A DNA stretch of 64,000 nt from Acinetobacter geminorum (lineage in GTDB: Bacteria > Pseudomonadota > Gammaproteobacteria > Pseudomonadales > Moraxellaceae). This document shows positions 35,982-45,718 of this stretch, one piece after another. How positions within the stretch are numbered: the first letter of the stretch is position 1; every line of letters begins with the position of its first letter. A program made the translations under genes and the position numbers. A model generated the notes under the pieces. That model was not told the origin of the DNA and ran no database searches. It worked only from the letters and a program-made list of their open reading frames with translations. The stretch is from NCBI RefSeq assembly GCF_013009345.1, contig NZ_JABELE010000005.1:77149-141148 (forward strand), written 5' to 3'.

Positions 35982-38153
35982 CTAGAATTGCTTAATTACA
36001 CGTAAACCTGCACTCCAGTTACGTCCATCTGCTGGTTCAAAGTAACGTCCATTACCATCATTTACGATCACTGAACCTGCATAGTTTTTATCAAATAGGT
36101 TATCAACACGGGCAAAGCTATTCACTTTCCAGTCGCCCATTACCCATGCATAACCAACATGAGCTGAGGTTACACTGTAGCTTGGCGCTGCGTCACTGTT
36201 GGTATCATTCACGTATACTTTATCCATATACTGTACATCTACACCGCCATATAGACCGTGCGATGGCTGCCAAGCTAAAGAGGCATAAGCTTGGTTTTTA
36301 GCAATTCCTGGAATGGCATTACCCGATGGAATTTGAGCAATACTTCCATAAGCTGGAATATCAGCATCAAAAGTTGCATCTAAATATGTATAGCTAGCAG
36401 TCGCTGTTAAATCTCGCCACAACTTTTTATTCCATGCAAACTCTACGCCTTCACGTAAGGTTTTATCTGCATTACGAAACGTTGATCGGCCATTTGAGTT
36501 GCCGGCAGAAACGATGTCATCTTTGGTTTTAGTTTGGAAAACCGCCAAAGTGAAATCACCTAAATGATTTTGTGATTTTAAGCCTGTTTCATAGGTATCG
36601 CTTGTAGATGCGGTCAAATCAAAATTAAAGCCACTTTCTCCATCTCGACGATATGCCATTTCAGTAAAAGTTGGCGTTTCAAAACCTTTTGCATAACTCA
36701 CATAAGCCATGAGTTCAGGTAAAATTTGCCAGCTTAAAGCAGCAGAAGGTAAAACTTTACTGTAATCGGTCTTGCCACTATCGTCGCCATTACTTAAATA
36801 GTTATCTTTAGATTTGTAATGGACATTGCTATAGCGTACACCTGTGTCTAAACGCCATGTTGGTAAGAACTGCCATGAAGCTTGTAAATAAGGGTCAATA
36901 TTCCACAAAGTATTATCTTCATCACGGCGTAAATTACCTTTGACGCCATAAGAAGGTTGTCCGTTTACTAAATTAAAGTTTTCAAAACCTTTACGATCTT
37001 CATCCATTGCATCTAATGCAACACCAACACTTACAGTGGTGTTTGGAAGTAATTCTTTGCCCGTCCAACGGAAGTCAGCGCCATAATAATTACGTTCAAA
37101 ATTAATCACGCCACCAGCATGGTTGGGATTTAACTGTGCACTCTTAGGGATACATATTTGTGTATCTTTCTTAAATGCGCATCTAGGAATAGATTGATAT
37201 TGAGTAACTTGACGATTACCCAAATATGCCATGGCATAGAGTTCATTTTTATCATTAACAGGCTTAGACCATGTCACACCTATTTGAGTTTGCTCAATAT
37301 CTTTACGGACATTAAAGTTTTTATCACGAATATCGGGATCAATTTGTTTTGGATTTTGTTGCCATAAATCTCTAGTTAGACCTTGAGGGTCATCGGCATG
37401 AATTTTTACATAGTTGGTTACCCAGTTGATTTTACTGCCATCATCAAGATTCCAACTGAGTTTTGCATTATTTAATACTTTTTCTGCACCACTATGTTCT
37501 CGGTAACCATCAGTATCGAAGTATGATGAACTAATAACATAACTTGGTTCATTCGCGCCCTTTGCTCCACCTTGTAGTACCAGTCCAGCTCGGCTTTTAT
37601 CGTGACTGCCTCCCGAATAGCTCAGCTCAATTGAATCTTTGCCTTGCCCTTCTTTAGTAGAAGTTAAAATTGTCCCACCCGATGAGTTTCCATAAAGTGA
37701 AGAAAAAGGTCCTGTTAGAACTTCGACATGGTCCAGACTACTTAAATCAATATTAGAGGTTTGGCCTTGTCCATCCGGCATTGTTGCAGGAATACCGTCT
37801 ACATAAAGGCGAATACCACGGACACCAAAAGTAGAACGTGCACCAAAACCACGCATAGAGAGCTGTAAATCTTGTGCATAATTTTCACGATTACGAATCT
37901 GTAAACTCGGTACACCCTTCACAACTTCAGTTAAATTTACTTGTGAAGAAGTATCAACTTGAGGTGCATCTATTCGAAAAACCGAAGCCGGTGTCTGCAA
38001 ATAGGTTGTATCGGTACGGGTTGCTTCCACATGTAATGTTGGCAATACAGTTACGTCTTGTGTTAAATCTTCTGCCCAAACAAGTGGGCTAGAAATACAG
38101 CCCATACTCATCAAAATACAGTAATGAAGTCGGTCTAAGCGTAATAAGGACAT
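35982..38153 (-). CDS. pqqU: TonB-dependent receptor of the YncD/PqqU type (PQQ uptake)
   Basis: A 723-residue outer-membrane receptor with signal peptide (cleavage near residue 27, WAEDL), plug domain and 22-strand barrel ending in Phe. It tracks E. coli YncD very closely as I recall it: NYAQDLQLSMRGFGARST, IRLYVDGIPATMPDGQGQTS and a C-terminal VIVNDGNGRYFEPADGR. YncD was renamed PqqU after being shown to import pyrroloquinoline quinone. It has an insert with two Cys in an external loop (around IPRCAFKKDTQICIP) that I do not recall in YncD. No clear Fur box is seen upstream. The membrane PQQ enzyme Gcd is encoded about 17 kb away. Confidence 0.82.
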   Translation of the reverse strand: MSLLRLDRLHYCILMSMGCISSPLVWAEDLTQDVTVLPTLHVEATRTDTTYLQTPASVFRIDAPQVDTSSQVNLTEVVKGVPSLQIRNRENYAQDLQLSMRGFGARSTFGVRGIRLYVDGIPATMPDGQGQTSNIDLSSLDHVEVLTGPFSSLYGNSSGGTILTSTKEGQGKDSIELSYSGGSHDKSRAGLVLQGGAKGANEPSYVISSSYFDTDGYREHSGAEKVLNNAKLSWNLDDGSKINWVTNYVKIHADDPQGLTRDLWQQNPKQIDPDIRDKNFNVRKDIEQTQIGVTWSKPVNDKNELYAMAYLGNRQVTQYQSIPRCAFKKDTQICIPKSAQLNPNHAGGVINFERNYYGADFRWTGKELLPNTTVSVGVALDAMDEDRKGFENFNLVNGQPSYGVKGNLRRDEDNTLWNIDPYLQASWQFLPTWRLDTGVRYSNVHYKSKDNYLSNGDDSGKTDYSKVLPSAALSWQILPELMAYVSYAKGFETPTFTEMAYRRDGESGFNFDLTASTSDTYETGLKSQNHLGDFTLAVFQTKTKDDIVSAGNSNGRSTFRNADKTLREGVEFAWNKKLWRDLTATASYTYLDATFDADIPAYGSIAQIPSGNAIPGIAKNQAYASLAWQPSHGLYGGVDVQYMDKVYVNDTNSDAAPSYSVTSAHVGYAWVMGDWKVNSFARVDNLFDKNYAGSVIVNDGNGRYFEPADGRNWSAGLRVIKQF

Positions 38154-38287
38154 GCTTATTTCCTTTATTTATATTGTAGTTATGATAACAAAAAGCAGTG
38201 TCTTGTCTGGATATTGAATTCGATCTGCATTGTTGTAAATCTGGAACACTCTTCATCGATATCTAAGAACTGATTTCCAGATTAAAA

Positions 38288-38854
38288 TTATCGACTCAAA
38301 GATGGATGATCTTTCCAACAATATCGTTCAGGCCAATGTTTTGCTTCTTCGGCATAATCAATTCCAATACGTGGCGTTAGCACTACTTCTGGTTGCGTTG
38401 ATGCCGCCTCAATCCATAATCCAGATTCCTCTCCCAAGATTTGTCCTTTTAAAGATCGATCAATACCTAAATAGCGTGTCAATTTGCCGGGCCCAGCTAA
38501 AAGCTTATAGTCTTTTTTGGTTGAAGCATTATTTAAAAACGCAGAACGAATCATCACTCCTTCAGGTACACCCTCTGTTTGAGTAATAAGATTAAGCATT
38601 TCATACATGCCATAAATTAAGTAGACGTAAATCGTACCACCATGGCCATACATTACCTCTGTTCGAGCTGTACGTTTATCATTGTAACTATGGCAGGCTT
38701 TATCACGAACACCCAAATAAGCTTCAGTTTCACTAATTGTACAGCGGATCACTTGGCCATCAGGTTGTCGTTTACACAATACGCAGCCGATTAAATCATA
38801 AGCCACTTCTGAGGTTTCTCTTTGAAACCAGCTTAATGGTAAAATATCTGACAT
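38288..38854 (-). CDS. mpg: 3-methyladenine DNA glycosylase (Mpg/AAG family)
   Basis: A 188-residue AAG-type glycosylase that removes alkylated purines. Start 38854 (MSDILPLSWF) is preferred to the open frame to 38881 because AGAG lies upstream. Family motifs are LIGCVLCKR, the catalytic region ISETEAYLG, DKACHSYNDKRTART and MYGHGGTIYVYLIYGMYEMLN, then VMIRSA and the C-terminal RIGIDYAEEAKHWPERY. It is divergent from mutM with 75 bp between starts, so two base-excision repair enzymes share one control region. Confidence 0.93.
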   Translation of the reverse strand: MSDILPLSWFQRETSEVAYDLIGCVLCKRQPDGQVIRCTISETEAYLGVRDKACHSYNDKRTARTEVMYGHGGTIYVYLIYGMYEMLNLITQTEGVPEGVMIRSAFLNNASTKKDYKLLAGPGKLTRYLGIDRSLKGQILGEESGLWIEAASTQPEVVLTPRIGIDYAEEAKHWPERYCWKDHPSLSR

Positions 38855-38929
38855 AGTAATCTCTGAAATATTACATACCACACGTTATACTTGATTAATC
38901 CAGTATATCTGTTAATTCTGCGAGTTGGC

Positions 38930-39754
38930 ATGCCTGAGTTACCCGAAGTCGAAACCACTAAAACCAGTTTATTTCCCTTATTGAATCAAAAAGTTCTAAG
39001 TGTTGAAGTACGCAATCCTAGCTTACGCTGGCCTATACCAGATGATGTTCAGAAACTTGTTGGGCAACGTCTCATTGGGTTAAATCGACGTTCAAAATAT
39101 ATTTTGGCAGAGTTTGAACAAGATCAAATGCTTTGGCATTTAGGTATGTCAGGAAGCTTTCGTCTGACCGAGCCAAATGATGAACTGAGAAAGCATGACC
39201 ACCTAATTATTCAATTTGAAGATCAGCAATTACGTTACCATGACCCTCGCCGTTTTGGTTGCATTCTTTGGCTTAACCACGAGTCTCAAGGCAAACTCAT
39301 AGATACTTTAGGGCCTGAGCCTCTAAGTACCGACTTTCATGCAGAATATTTAGCTTCAAAACTCAAGAATAAATCTGTCGGCATAAAAATTGCAGTCATG
39401 GATAATCATGTAGTCGTCGGTGTAGGCAATATTTATGCAACTGAAAGTTTGTTTAATGTTGGTATTCACCCTGCACAGCCTGCTGGTGACTTAAGCATGC
39501 AACAAATTGAGAAACTTGTTGTCGAGATTAAGCGCATTTTAAAGTCGGCAATTGATTTAGGTGGCTCGACATTACGAGACTACAGCAATGCCATGGGAGA
39601 AAATGGTTATTTTCAACAAACCTTGCTCGCGTATGGTCGTGCTGGCGAAATGTGTGTTAACTGTGAAACCACATTAGAAAACTTAAAACTTGGTCAGCGT
39701 GCCAGCGTATTTTGCCCACAGTGCCAACCGCTTAAAAAGCTGAGAAAGCGTTAA
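38930..39754 (+). CDS. mutM: Formamidopyrimidine-DNA glycosylase (Fpg)
   Basis: A 274-residue bifunctional glycosylase/AP lyase for oxidised purines such as 8-oxoguanine. The start must be 38930, because catalysis needs the processed N-terminal Pro: MPELPEVETTK. Glu3, the Lys in NRRSKYIL, and the H2TH region VGVGNIYATESLF are present. The C-terminal zinc finger has CVNC and CPQC with GQRASVFCPQCQ. The stop is followed 19 bp later by the parvulin gene, probably cotranscribed. Confidence 0.96.
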   Translation: MPELPEVETTKTSLFPLLNQKVLSVEVRNPSLRWPIPDDVQKLVGQRLIGLNRRSKYILAEFEQDQMLWHLGMSGSFRLTEPNDELRKHDHLIIQFEDQQLRYHDPRRFGCILWLNHESQGKLIDTLGPEPLSTDFHAEYLASKLKNKSVGIKIAVMDNHVVVGVGNIYATESLFNVGIHPAQPAGDLSMQQIEKLVVEIKRILKSAIDLGGSTLRDYSNAMGENGYFQQTLLAYGRAGEMCVNCETTLENLKLGQRASVFCPQCQPLKKLRKR

Positions 39755-39773
39755 TTTTTTGGAGGAAGACAAC

Positions 39774-40064
39774 ATGCAAACAGCAATTGTCCGACATATT
39801 TTAGTCAAAGATAAAGACTTAGCTGAGCAGCTAAAAAAGAAGCTACAAAGTGGCGCTGACTTTGCCAAACTTGCCAAGCAATACTCTACTTGTAATTCGG
39901 CAAAGCGCGGTGGAGAACTTGGTGAAGTCAAAAAAGGGCAATTGGTGCCCGTCATCGACAAAGTTGTTTTTACAGCTGCTGAACGTGTGTTACAAGGCCC
40001 AATCAAAAGCCAGTTTGGCTATCATCTTTTAGAAGTTAAATTTAGAATGGGCAGCTTACGTTGA
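39774..40064 (+). CDS. ppiC: Small parvulin-type peptidyl-prolyl isomerase
   Basis: A 96-residue single-domain parvulin (PpiC type). ATG 39774 follows a strong GGAGG. Motifs: RHILVKDKDLAEQL, GADFAKLAKQYSTC, KRGGELGEVKKGQLVP and GPIKSQFGYHLLEV. There is no signal peptide, so it acts in the cytoplasm. It probably shares a transcript with mutM. Confidence 0.93.
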   Translation: MQTAIVRHILVKDKDLAEQLKKKLQSGADFAKLAKQYSTCNSAKRGGELGEVKKGQLVPVIDKVVFTAAERVLQGPIKSQFGYHLLEVKFRMGSLR

Positions 40065-40078
40065 TTCCATAATTTTAA

Positions 40079-40423
40079 CTATGGTTTTTCAGAAACCTGT
40101 GCATTCAGCTGATATGTCCAGGCTTTAACATAATCGCCTGATTCTAATTTTATATTTGCGATGACACGCTGGTATTGAAAACCTTCAAAGTCATCAAGCA
40201 TCTGCCAGTTTTCAGCAAGTTTTTCTGTGCTAAACAAATAGCCCTCTACCCAATCTGCTCCCGAATCTAACTCTAACGCTTTTAACCCTTTGTCTGGTCC
40301 CCAATCTAAAATATGAATCACACCTCTTACACTGGCTTTGGTCCAACTACCGCCAATTTGTTCGAGAATATGAGCATTTGCTTTATTCGGACATAAAGTA
40401 CCATACACAAAAAGCTGATTCAT
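40079..40423 (-). CDS. Gamma-glutamylcyclotransferase-like (AIG2/YtfP) protein
   Basis: A 114-residue GGCT-fold protein. It has the N-terminal substrate loop LFVYGTLCPN and the conserved acidic residue in LDDFEGFQYQR, the position of the catalytic Glu in GGCT enzymes. It is convergent with the parvulin gene. The substrate is uncertain; bacterial AIG2 members are mostly uncharacterised. Confidence 0.85.
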   Translation of the reverse strand: MNQLFVYGTLCPNKANAHILEQIGGSWTKASVRGVIHILDWGPDKGLKALELDSGADWVEGYLFSTEKLAENWQMLDDFEGFQYQRVIANIKLESGDYVKAWTYQLNAQVSEKP

Positions 40424-40515
40424 TAATTTATATACCTTTTACAATATGCTGAGTTGAAATTCTCTCTACTGGCAATGTTACCAATAGTTTTAGTACAACA
40501 TAAAATACTAAGTAA

Positions 40516-40546
40516 TAAAAAACGGTACTCAAGGCACCGTTTTTTA
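40516..40546 (-). terminator. mscL terminator
   Basis: AAAAACGGT and ACCGTTTTT pair, with further inner pairing, flanked by A and T tracts just past the mscL stop on the minus strand. Confidence 0.82.
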
Positions 40547-40558
40547 TTTCAAATCTTA

Positions 40559-40990
40559 TTAAGCTTGCTTTTTTAGCTCATCACGAATTTCACGCAACAA
40601 TTGAATGTCTTCTGGAGTTGCAGCTGGAGCCTCTGGCTCTTCTTTATCACGGCGAAGTTTATTTAATAATTTCACCATTAAGAACACAACCCACGCCAGA
40701 ATAATAAAGTTAATTAAAATGGTGAGGAAATTACCATAAGTTAAAACATTAATACCTGCTTTTTGCAAAGCATCTAAAGATTGCAAGTTATTAGGGTTTG
40801 CACCTAATACAATGAATTTTTGTGAAAAATCAACACCACCACCAGTAATTACAGTGATAAGTGGCATGATAATATCTTTTACTAAAGAGTCCACGATTTT
40901 GCCAAAAGCACCACCAATAATCACACCAATGGCTAAATCCATCATATTGCCTTTAACGGCAAATTCTTTAAATTCTTGAATAATACTCAT
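40559..40990 (-). CDS. mscL: Large-conductance mechanosensitive channel
   Basis: A 143-residue inner-membrane channel that opens under osmotic downshock. It has the amphipathic N-terminus MSIIQEFKEFAVKGN, TM1 with pore-lining DLAIGVIIGGAFGKIVDSLV, a periplasmic loop, TM2 (about 80-104) and a charged C-terminal bundle. The length is normal. It is monocistronic. Confidence 0.96.
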   Translation of the reverse strand: MSIIQEFKEFAVKGNMMDLAIGVIIGGAFGKIVDSLVKDIIMPLITVITGGGVDFSQKFIVLGANPNNLQSLDALQKAGINVLTYGNFLTILINFIILAWVVFLMVKLLNKLRRDKEEPEAPAATPEDIQLLREIRDELKKQA

Positions 40991-41194
40991 CTAAACATCT
41001 CCAGATGTCGGGGGGCAGAAACACGTCATATTTTTCTTTTTCATTGGCATCTTATCGAATTAGATAGTTCTCGCCATGATATTGATAATTTAATATTTTT
41101 ATCAAAAAAAGAAAGCTATTTCACACTTTAACAACATATTCGTTTACAAGAAAAATATGATTTTAAGCTTACTTTAATTTCAAATATAACGATT

Positions 41195-41227
41195 AAAAAA
41201 ACCGCTAAATTAATTTAGCGGTTTTTT
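41195..41227 (-). terminator. typA terminator
   Basis: AAAAAACCGCTAAAT and ATTTAGCGGTTTTTT form a long stem directly past the typA stop on the minus strand. Confidence 0.92.
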
Positions 41228-41246
41228 CTTTTTCATTTAAGAAAAA

Positions 41247-43082
41247 TTATTTATCACGATTACGTTTACGTTCGTTTTCAGTCAAGTAACGCTTACGGAT
41301 ACGGATTGATTTAGGTGTTACTTCTACTAACTCGTCATCTTCAATGAATTCAAGCGCTTGTTCAAGCGTATATTCAATTGCAGGTACTAAAGTTAAAGCA
41401 TCATCTGTACCAGATGCACGAACGTTAGTTAATTGTTTCGCTTTAGTCGGGTTTACAACCATATCGTCTGAACGAGAGTTAATACCCACGATCATACCTT
41501 CGTAAACTTCTAACTGTGGTTTAGCGAACAAACGACCACGGTCTTGTAAACTGAACAATGCATAGCCCAAGCAAGTACCTTGAACCATAGAGATCAATAC
41601 ACCGTTTTGACGTTTCGCAACAGTACCTTGTTTAACAGGACCATAATGCGAGAAGCTTGAAGTCATGATCCCTGTACCAGAAGTCATGGTCAAGAATTCA
41701 GAACGGAAACCAATCAAACCACGTGAAGGTACAGTTGCTTCAATACGGATACGGCCTTTACCGTCAACTTCCATATTGGTCATCTCGCCTTTACGGTGAC
41801 CCATTTGTTCCATTACAGCACCTTGATGCTGTTCTTCAACGTCAAAAGTTACGTTTTCGTAAGGCTCTTGTCTTTCACCATCAATTTCTTTGATGATTAC
41901 TTGTGGACGAGATACGCCCATTTCGAAACCTTCACGACGCATGTTTTCAATTAAAACTGAAAGATGAAGTTCACCACGACCAGATACTTTGAAACGGTCT
42001 GGGCTATCAGTGTCTTCAACACGTAAAGCTACGTTATGAATTAATTCGCGATCAAGACGTTCACGGATATTACGTGAAGTTACGAACTTACCTTCTTTAC
42101 CAGCAAACGGAGAGTTGTTTACTTGGAAAGTCATAGATACTGTAGGTTCATCTACAGATAAAGCTGGTAATGCTTCAACATTTTTCGGATCACAAATTGT
42201 GTCAGAAATATTAAGTGCGTCGATACCAGTAATACATACGATATCACCAGCAGATGCTGATTCAACATCGATACGCTCTAAACCATGGTAACCCATGATT
42301 TTTAAGATACGACCGTTACGTGTATTGCCTTCTTTGTCAATTACAGTAACAGGAGTATTTAATTTTACTGAACCACGTTGAATACGACCAACACCGATAA
42401 CACCTACGAAGCTGTTATAGTCAAGTGATGAAATCTGCATTTGGAATGGACCATCAACATCAACTGCTGGTGGTTCAACGATGTCTACAATCGTTTCAAA
42501 CAACGGAGTCATGTCTTCTGCAAGTTCTTCTGGAGCAGGACCCGCTACACCACGTAAACCTGATGCATAAACGATTGGGAAATCTAATTGCTCATCAGTT
42601 GCGCCAAGGTTATCAAATAAATCAAATACTTGATCAATAACCCAATCTGGACGTGCACTTGGTTTGTCAACTTTGTTGATAATAACAATTGGTTTTAAAC
42701 CACGAGCAAAGGCTTTTTGTGTCACAAAGCGAGTTTGTGGCATTGGACCTTCTTGAGAGTCAACTAAAAGTAATACGCAGTCAACCATCGACATAACACG
42801 TTCTACTTCACCACCGAAGTCGGCGTGTCCCGGGGTATCCACGATGTTGATACGGTAAGTTGTATCAGTACGTTTATCTAACCAAGTAATAGAAGTGTTC
42901 TTTGCAAGAATGGTAATACCACGTTCACTTTCAAGCGCATTTGAGTCCATGACACGCTCAATCTCGCCTGCTCGTTCACCGAGAGCACCAGATTGCTGAA
43001 GTAGTTTATCGACAAGTGTGGTTTTCCCGTGGTCGACGTGCGCAATAATTGCGATATTACGGAGATTTTTGATATCTGACAT
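41247..43082 (-). CDS. typA: TypA/BipA ribosome-associated GTPase
   Basis: A 611-residue translational GTPase. G1 is AHVDHGKTTLVDKLL, G2 is in the ERGITI region, G3 is DTPGHADFGGEVER and G4 is INKVDKPSARPDW. Then come the EF-G-like domains and the BipA-specific C-terminal domain ending RIRKRYLTENERKR. It helps 50S assembly and growth under stress and cold. It is divergent from the xanP-like permease. Confidence 0.97.
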   Translation of the reverse strand: MSDIKNLRNIAIIAHVDHGKTTLVDKLLQQSGALGERAGEIERVMDSNALESERGITILAKNTSITWLDKRTDTTYRINIVDTPGHADFGGEVERVMSMVDCVLLLVDSQEGPMPQTRFVTQKAFARGLKPIVIINKVDKPSARPDWVIDQVFDLFDNLGATDEQLDFPIVYASGLRGVAGPAPEELAEDMTPLFETIVDIVEPPAVDVDGPFQMQISSLDYNSFVGVIGVGRIQRGSVKLNTPVTVIDKEGNTRNGRILKIMGYHGLERIDVESASAGDIVCITGIDALNISDTICDPKNVEALPALSVDEPTVSMTFQVNNSPFAGKEGKFVTSRNIRERLDRELIHNVALRVEDTDSPDRFKVSGRGELHLSVLIENMRREGFEMGVSRPQVIIKEIDGERQEPYENVTFDVEEQHQGAVMEQMGHRKGEMTNMEVDGKGRIRIEATVPSRGLIGFRSEFLTMTSGTGIMTSSFSHYGPVKQGTVAKRQNGVLISMVQGTCLGYALFSLQDRGRLFAKPQLEVYEGMIVGINSRSDDMVVNPTKAKQLTNVRASGTDDALTLVPAIEYTLEQALEFIEDDELVEVTPKSIRIRKRYLTENERKRNRDK

Positions 43083-43260
43083 GAAAATTCGAAACGCCTG
43101 AAATTTGAGGGCAAATTATACAGAAAAACACTACTCTTGAGTAGTGACAGTTTATTGACATTGACAAAAAAATTTTCCAATAGCCTGTATTTCGTTTTGT
43201 AAAGATAGGTATCTCGATTAGAATAGCGCCAATTTGCAAAATTGCGGCGGACCTACACCC

Positions 43261-44619
43261 ATGTCCAATCAACACTCTCAAGACCATCTTGACCTTGTTT
43301 ATGGCTTAGATGATCGACCAAAACCCCTGATCGCTTTTTTAGCAGCTTTCCAGCATTTGCTTGCGATTATTGTACCAATTGTTACACCTGGGCTTTTAAT
43401 TTGTTTAGCTTTAGGTGTATCACGCACTGAAACCAACATGATTTTATCGATGTCTTTGGTGATTTCAGGTATTGCTACGTTCCTACAATGTAAAAAAGTT
43501 GGTCCATTTGGTGCTGGTCTTCTGATTGTACAAGGCACAAGCTTTAACTTTATTGGTCCAATTATTGGTATTGGTAGTGCAATGGTTGCCGCAGGAACGC
43601 CTGTAAACCAAGTTATGGCTGCAATTTTTGGTGTAGTAATTGCTGGTTCCTTTATTGAAATGGGTGTTTCGCAAATTCTTCCATGGGTAAAAAGACTAAT
43701 TACTCCTTTGGTGACTGGAATTGTTGTTTTATTAATTGGCTTAACGCTTATTAAGGAAGGCTTGATTAGTATGGGTGGTGGCTACCAAGCGATGCAAGAC
43801 CATACTTTTGCAAGTGCAGACAACCTTATTATGTCATGTACCGTACTTGCTATTATTATTGTGCTAAACCGTATCCGAGTGGTGTGGATTAAAAGCTCAG
43901 CAATTTTAATTGCTTTAGTGATTGGTTACATTCTTGCAGGATTTATGGGTTACCTAGATTTCTCAGGTATTAAAGATGCGCCTCTTGTACAGATTCCAAC
44001 GCCGATGCATTTTGGTTTAAGCTTTTCTTGGGGCTTATTCATTCCAATGGCTTTTATTTATTTAGTCACATCTTTAGAAGCGATTGGTGACGTGACTGCG
44101 ACCAGTAAACTTTCAAACCAACCCGTTAATGGCCCTGAATGGATGAAGCGTATTAAAGGTGGCGTTTTAGTGAATGGCGCGAACTCTTTACTCGCAGGCT
44201 TATTTAACACTTTCCCTAGTTCTGTTTTTGCTCAAAATAATGGTGTAATTCAACTCACTGGTGTAGCTAGTCGTTATGTGGGTATCTGGATTGCTGCTTT
44301 ACTTATTTTATTAGGTTTATTTCCAGCAGTAGCCGGTGTAATACAAGCAGTTCCTCAAGCGGTTTTAGGTGGTGCAGTGATGGTCATGTTCGGTGCCGTG
44401 GCGGCATCAGGTATTAACATCCTCTCATCGATTCATTTAGATCGCCGAGCACTTTTAATTATCGCAATTTCACTTGCATTAGGTTTAGGTGTTGCTCAAG
44501 TTCCTCAAATTTTGGAACACCTACCAGAATTATTTAAAAATATTTTTAGCTCTGGCGTAGCGACAGGTGGTATAGCAGCATTAATTTTAAATGTTGTACT
44601 TCCTGAAACACACAAATAA
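43261..44619 (+). CDS. xanP: XanP-like xanthine/purine permease (NCS2)
   Basis: A 452-residue NCS2 nucleobase:H+ symporter. Start 43261 (MSNQHSQDH) is preferred over the open frame to 43234. It resembles E. coli XanP: YGLDDRPKPL, FQHLLAIIVPIVTPGLLIC, VQGTSFNFIGPIIGIGS, LITPLVTGIVVLLIGLTLI and VTSLEAIGDVTATSKLS with the substrate-site Glu. Substrate specificity (xanthine versus urate or others) cannot be fixed from motifs alone. A terminator follows. Confidence 0.85.
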   Translation: MSNQHSQDHLDLVYGLDDRPKPLIAFLAAFQHLLAIIVPIVTPGLLICLALGVSRTETNMILSMSLVISGIATFLQCKKVGPFGAGLLIVQGTSFNFIGPIIGIGSAMVAAGTPVNQVMAAIFGVVIAGSFIEMGVSQILPWVKRLITPLVTGIVVLLIGLTLIKEGLISMGGGYQAMQDHTFASADNLIMSCTVLAIIIVLNRIRVVWIKSSAILIALVIGYILAGFMGYLDFSGIKDAPLVQIPTPMHFGLSFSWGLFIPMAFIYLVTSLEAIGDVTATSKLSNQPVNGPEWMKRIKGGVLVNGANSLLAGLFNTFPSSVFAQNNGVIQLTGVASRYVGIWIAALLILLGLFPAVAGVIQAVPQAVLGGAVMVMFGAVAASGINILSSIHLDRRALLIIAISLALGLGVAQVPQILEHLPELFKNIFSSGVATGGIAALILNVVLPETHK

Positions 44620-44641
44620 CTATTTTTTTAATTTTGATTAC

Positions 44642-44669
44642 TGCCCAGTTTCCACTGGGCATTCTTCTT
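44642..44669 (+). terminator. xanP terminator
   Basis: TGCCCAGT and ACTGGGCA pair around TTCC, followed by TTCTTCTTC, an imperfect T tract just before the rsmC start. Confidence 0.65.
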
Positions 44670-44683
44670 CATGAGAGATGTAC

Positions 44684-45697
44684 ATGGATCCTAGAAGTGA
44701 AGTGATATTAAGACAACAGGACTATTTAAAAGGTAGAATCTTGTTCATTAATGCACCGAATGATGCCTTAGTCAGTCAATTACCTACTGAGGTTGATGCG
44801 TCAGTCTGGACATGGAACTATGCCGACTACCAGAGCTTTATAAATAGTGGAACAAATGCGCATTTCTCAGTTGAGTTTCCATTACAAGAATTCGATCAAG
44901 CCGTCATTTTTGTTCCCAAATCTAAAGAACTGTTAAATTACATACTGCATGTCGTAATGAGCAATCTTAAAACTGCTCAGTCTGTTTTTTTAGTAGGTGA
45001 GAAAAAAGGTGGTGTTGAACGCGCTGCCAAACAATTACAAAGCTTCGGCAAAGTACTTAAACTTGATAGTGCACGTCACTGTCAGCTATGGCACTTAAAA
45101 ATTGAAAAAACAGAACAAATTAAACCTCTCGAAAGTTGGCTTAAAACTTACACTGTTCATGTTAATGAACAAGAGCTTACGATTTGTGCCCTTCCCGGTG
45201 TATTTAGCCAAAATCATCTAGATGTCGGAACAGCTGTTTTACTCCCTTATCTTAATCAGGTGAAATCAGGTAGAATTGCCGACTTCGGGTGTGGTGCTGG
45301 AATTATCAGTTGCTATTTGGCAAAAATAAATTCAAGTAATATTATTCATGCCCTAGATATTGATGCTTTCGCTTTACGGTCAACGGAAATGACTTTTAGT
45401 CGAAATGGAATAGGGTCAAACCAGTTGAGATTGCAGCCTGTCATAGGTATTGCAGACGCTCCAACAGAACTCGATGCCATTGTCAGTAATCCCCCTTTCC
45501 ATCAAGGTATTCATACCAACTACGATGCAAGTGAAGGACTCTGCCAAAACGCTAAAAAACATTTAAAGGCATCAGGTGAGCTATGGATTGTAGCAAACCG
45601 TTTTTTAAACTATCCGATCTTAATTGAGAAGCACTTTGGTCAGTGCCAGATTAAAACTGATCTTCAAGGCTTTAAGGTGTTATATGCCTGTGCATAA
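44684..45697 (+). CDS. rsmC: 16S rRNA m2G1207 methyltransferase
   Basis: A 337-residue SAM-dependent methyltransferase with a non-catalytic N-terminal half and a catalytic C-terminal half. SAM motif I is IADFGCGAGIISCYLA (about 199-214), the acidic loop HALDID follows, and the catalytic NPPF motif is in IVSNPPFHQGIHTN. The start at 44684 (MDPRSEV) is preferred to an ATG two codons upstream because GAGAG is then six bases away. lysP follows after 21 bp. Confidence 0.93.
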   Translation: MDPRSEVILRQQDYLKGRILFINAPNDALVSQLPTEVDASVWTWNYADYQSFINSGTNAHFSVEFPLQEFDQAVIFVPKSKELLNYILHVVMSNLKTAQSVFLVGEKKGGVERAAKQLQSFGKVLKLDSARHCQLWHLKIEKTEQIKPLESWLKTYTVHVNEQELTICALPGVFSQNHLDVGTAVLLPYLNQVKSGRIADFGCGAGIISCYLAKINSSNIIHALDIDAFALRSTEMTFSRNGIGSNQLRLQPVIGIADAPTELDAIVSNPPFHQGIHTNYDASEGLCQNAKKHLKASGELWIVANRFLNYPILIEKHFGQCQIKTDLQGFKVLYACA

Positions 45698-45718
45698 CAA
45701 ACTATGTAAGGAATCTCC

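Noticed and set aside
38154..38287. Fur box before the TonB receptor
   Set aside because: No convincing GATAATGATAATCATTATC-like match was found; the receptor resembles a PQQ importer rather than a siderophore receptor.
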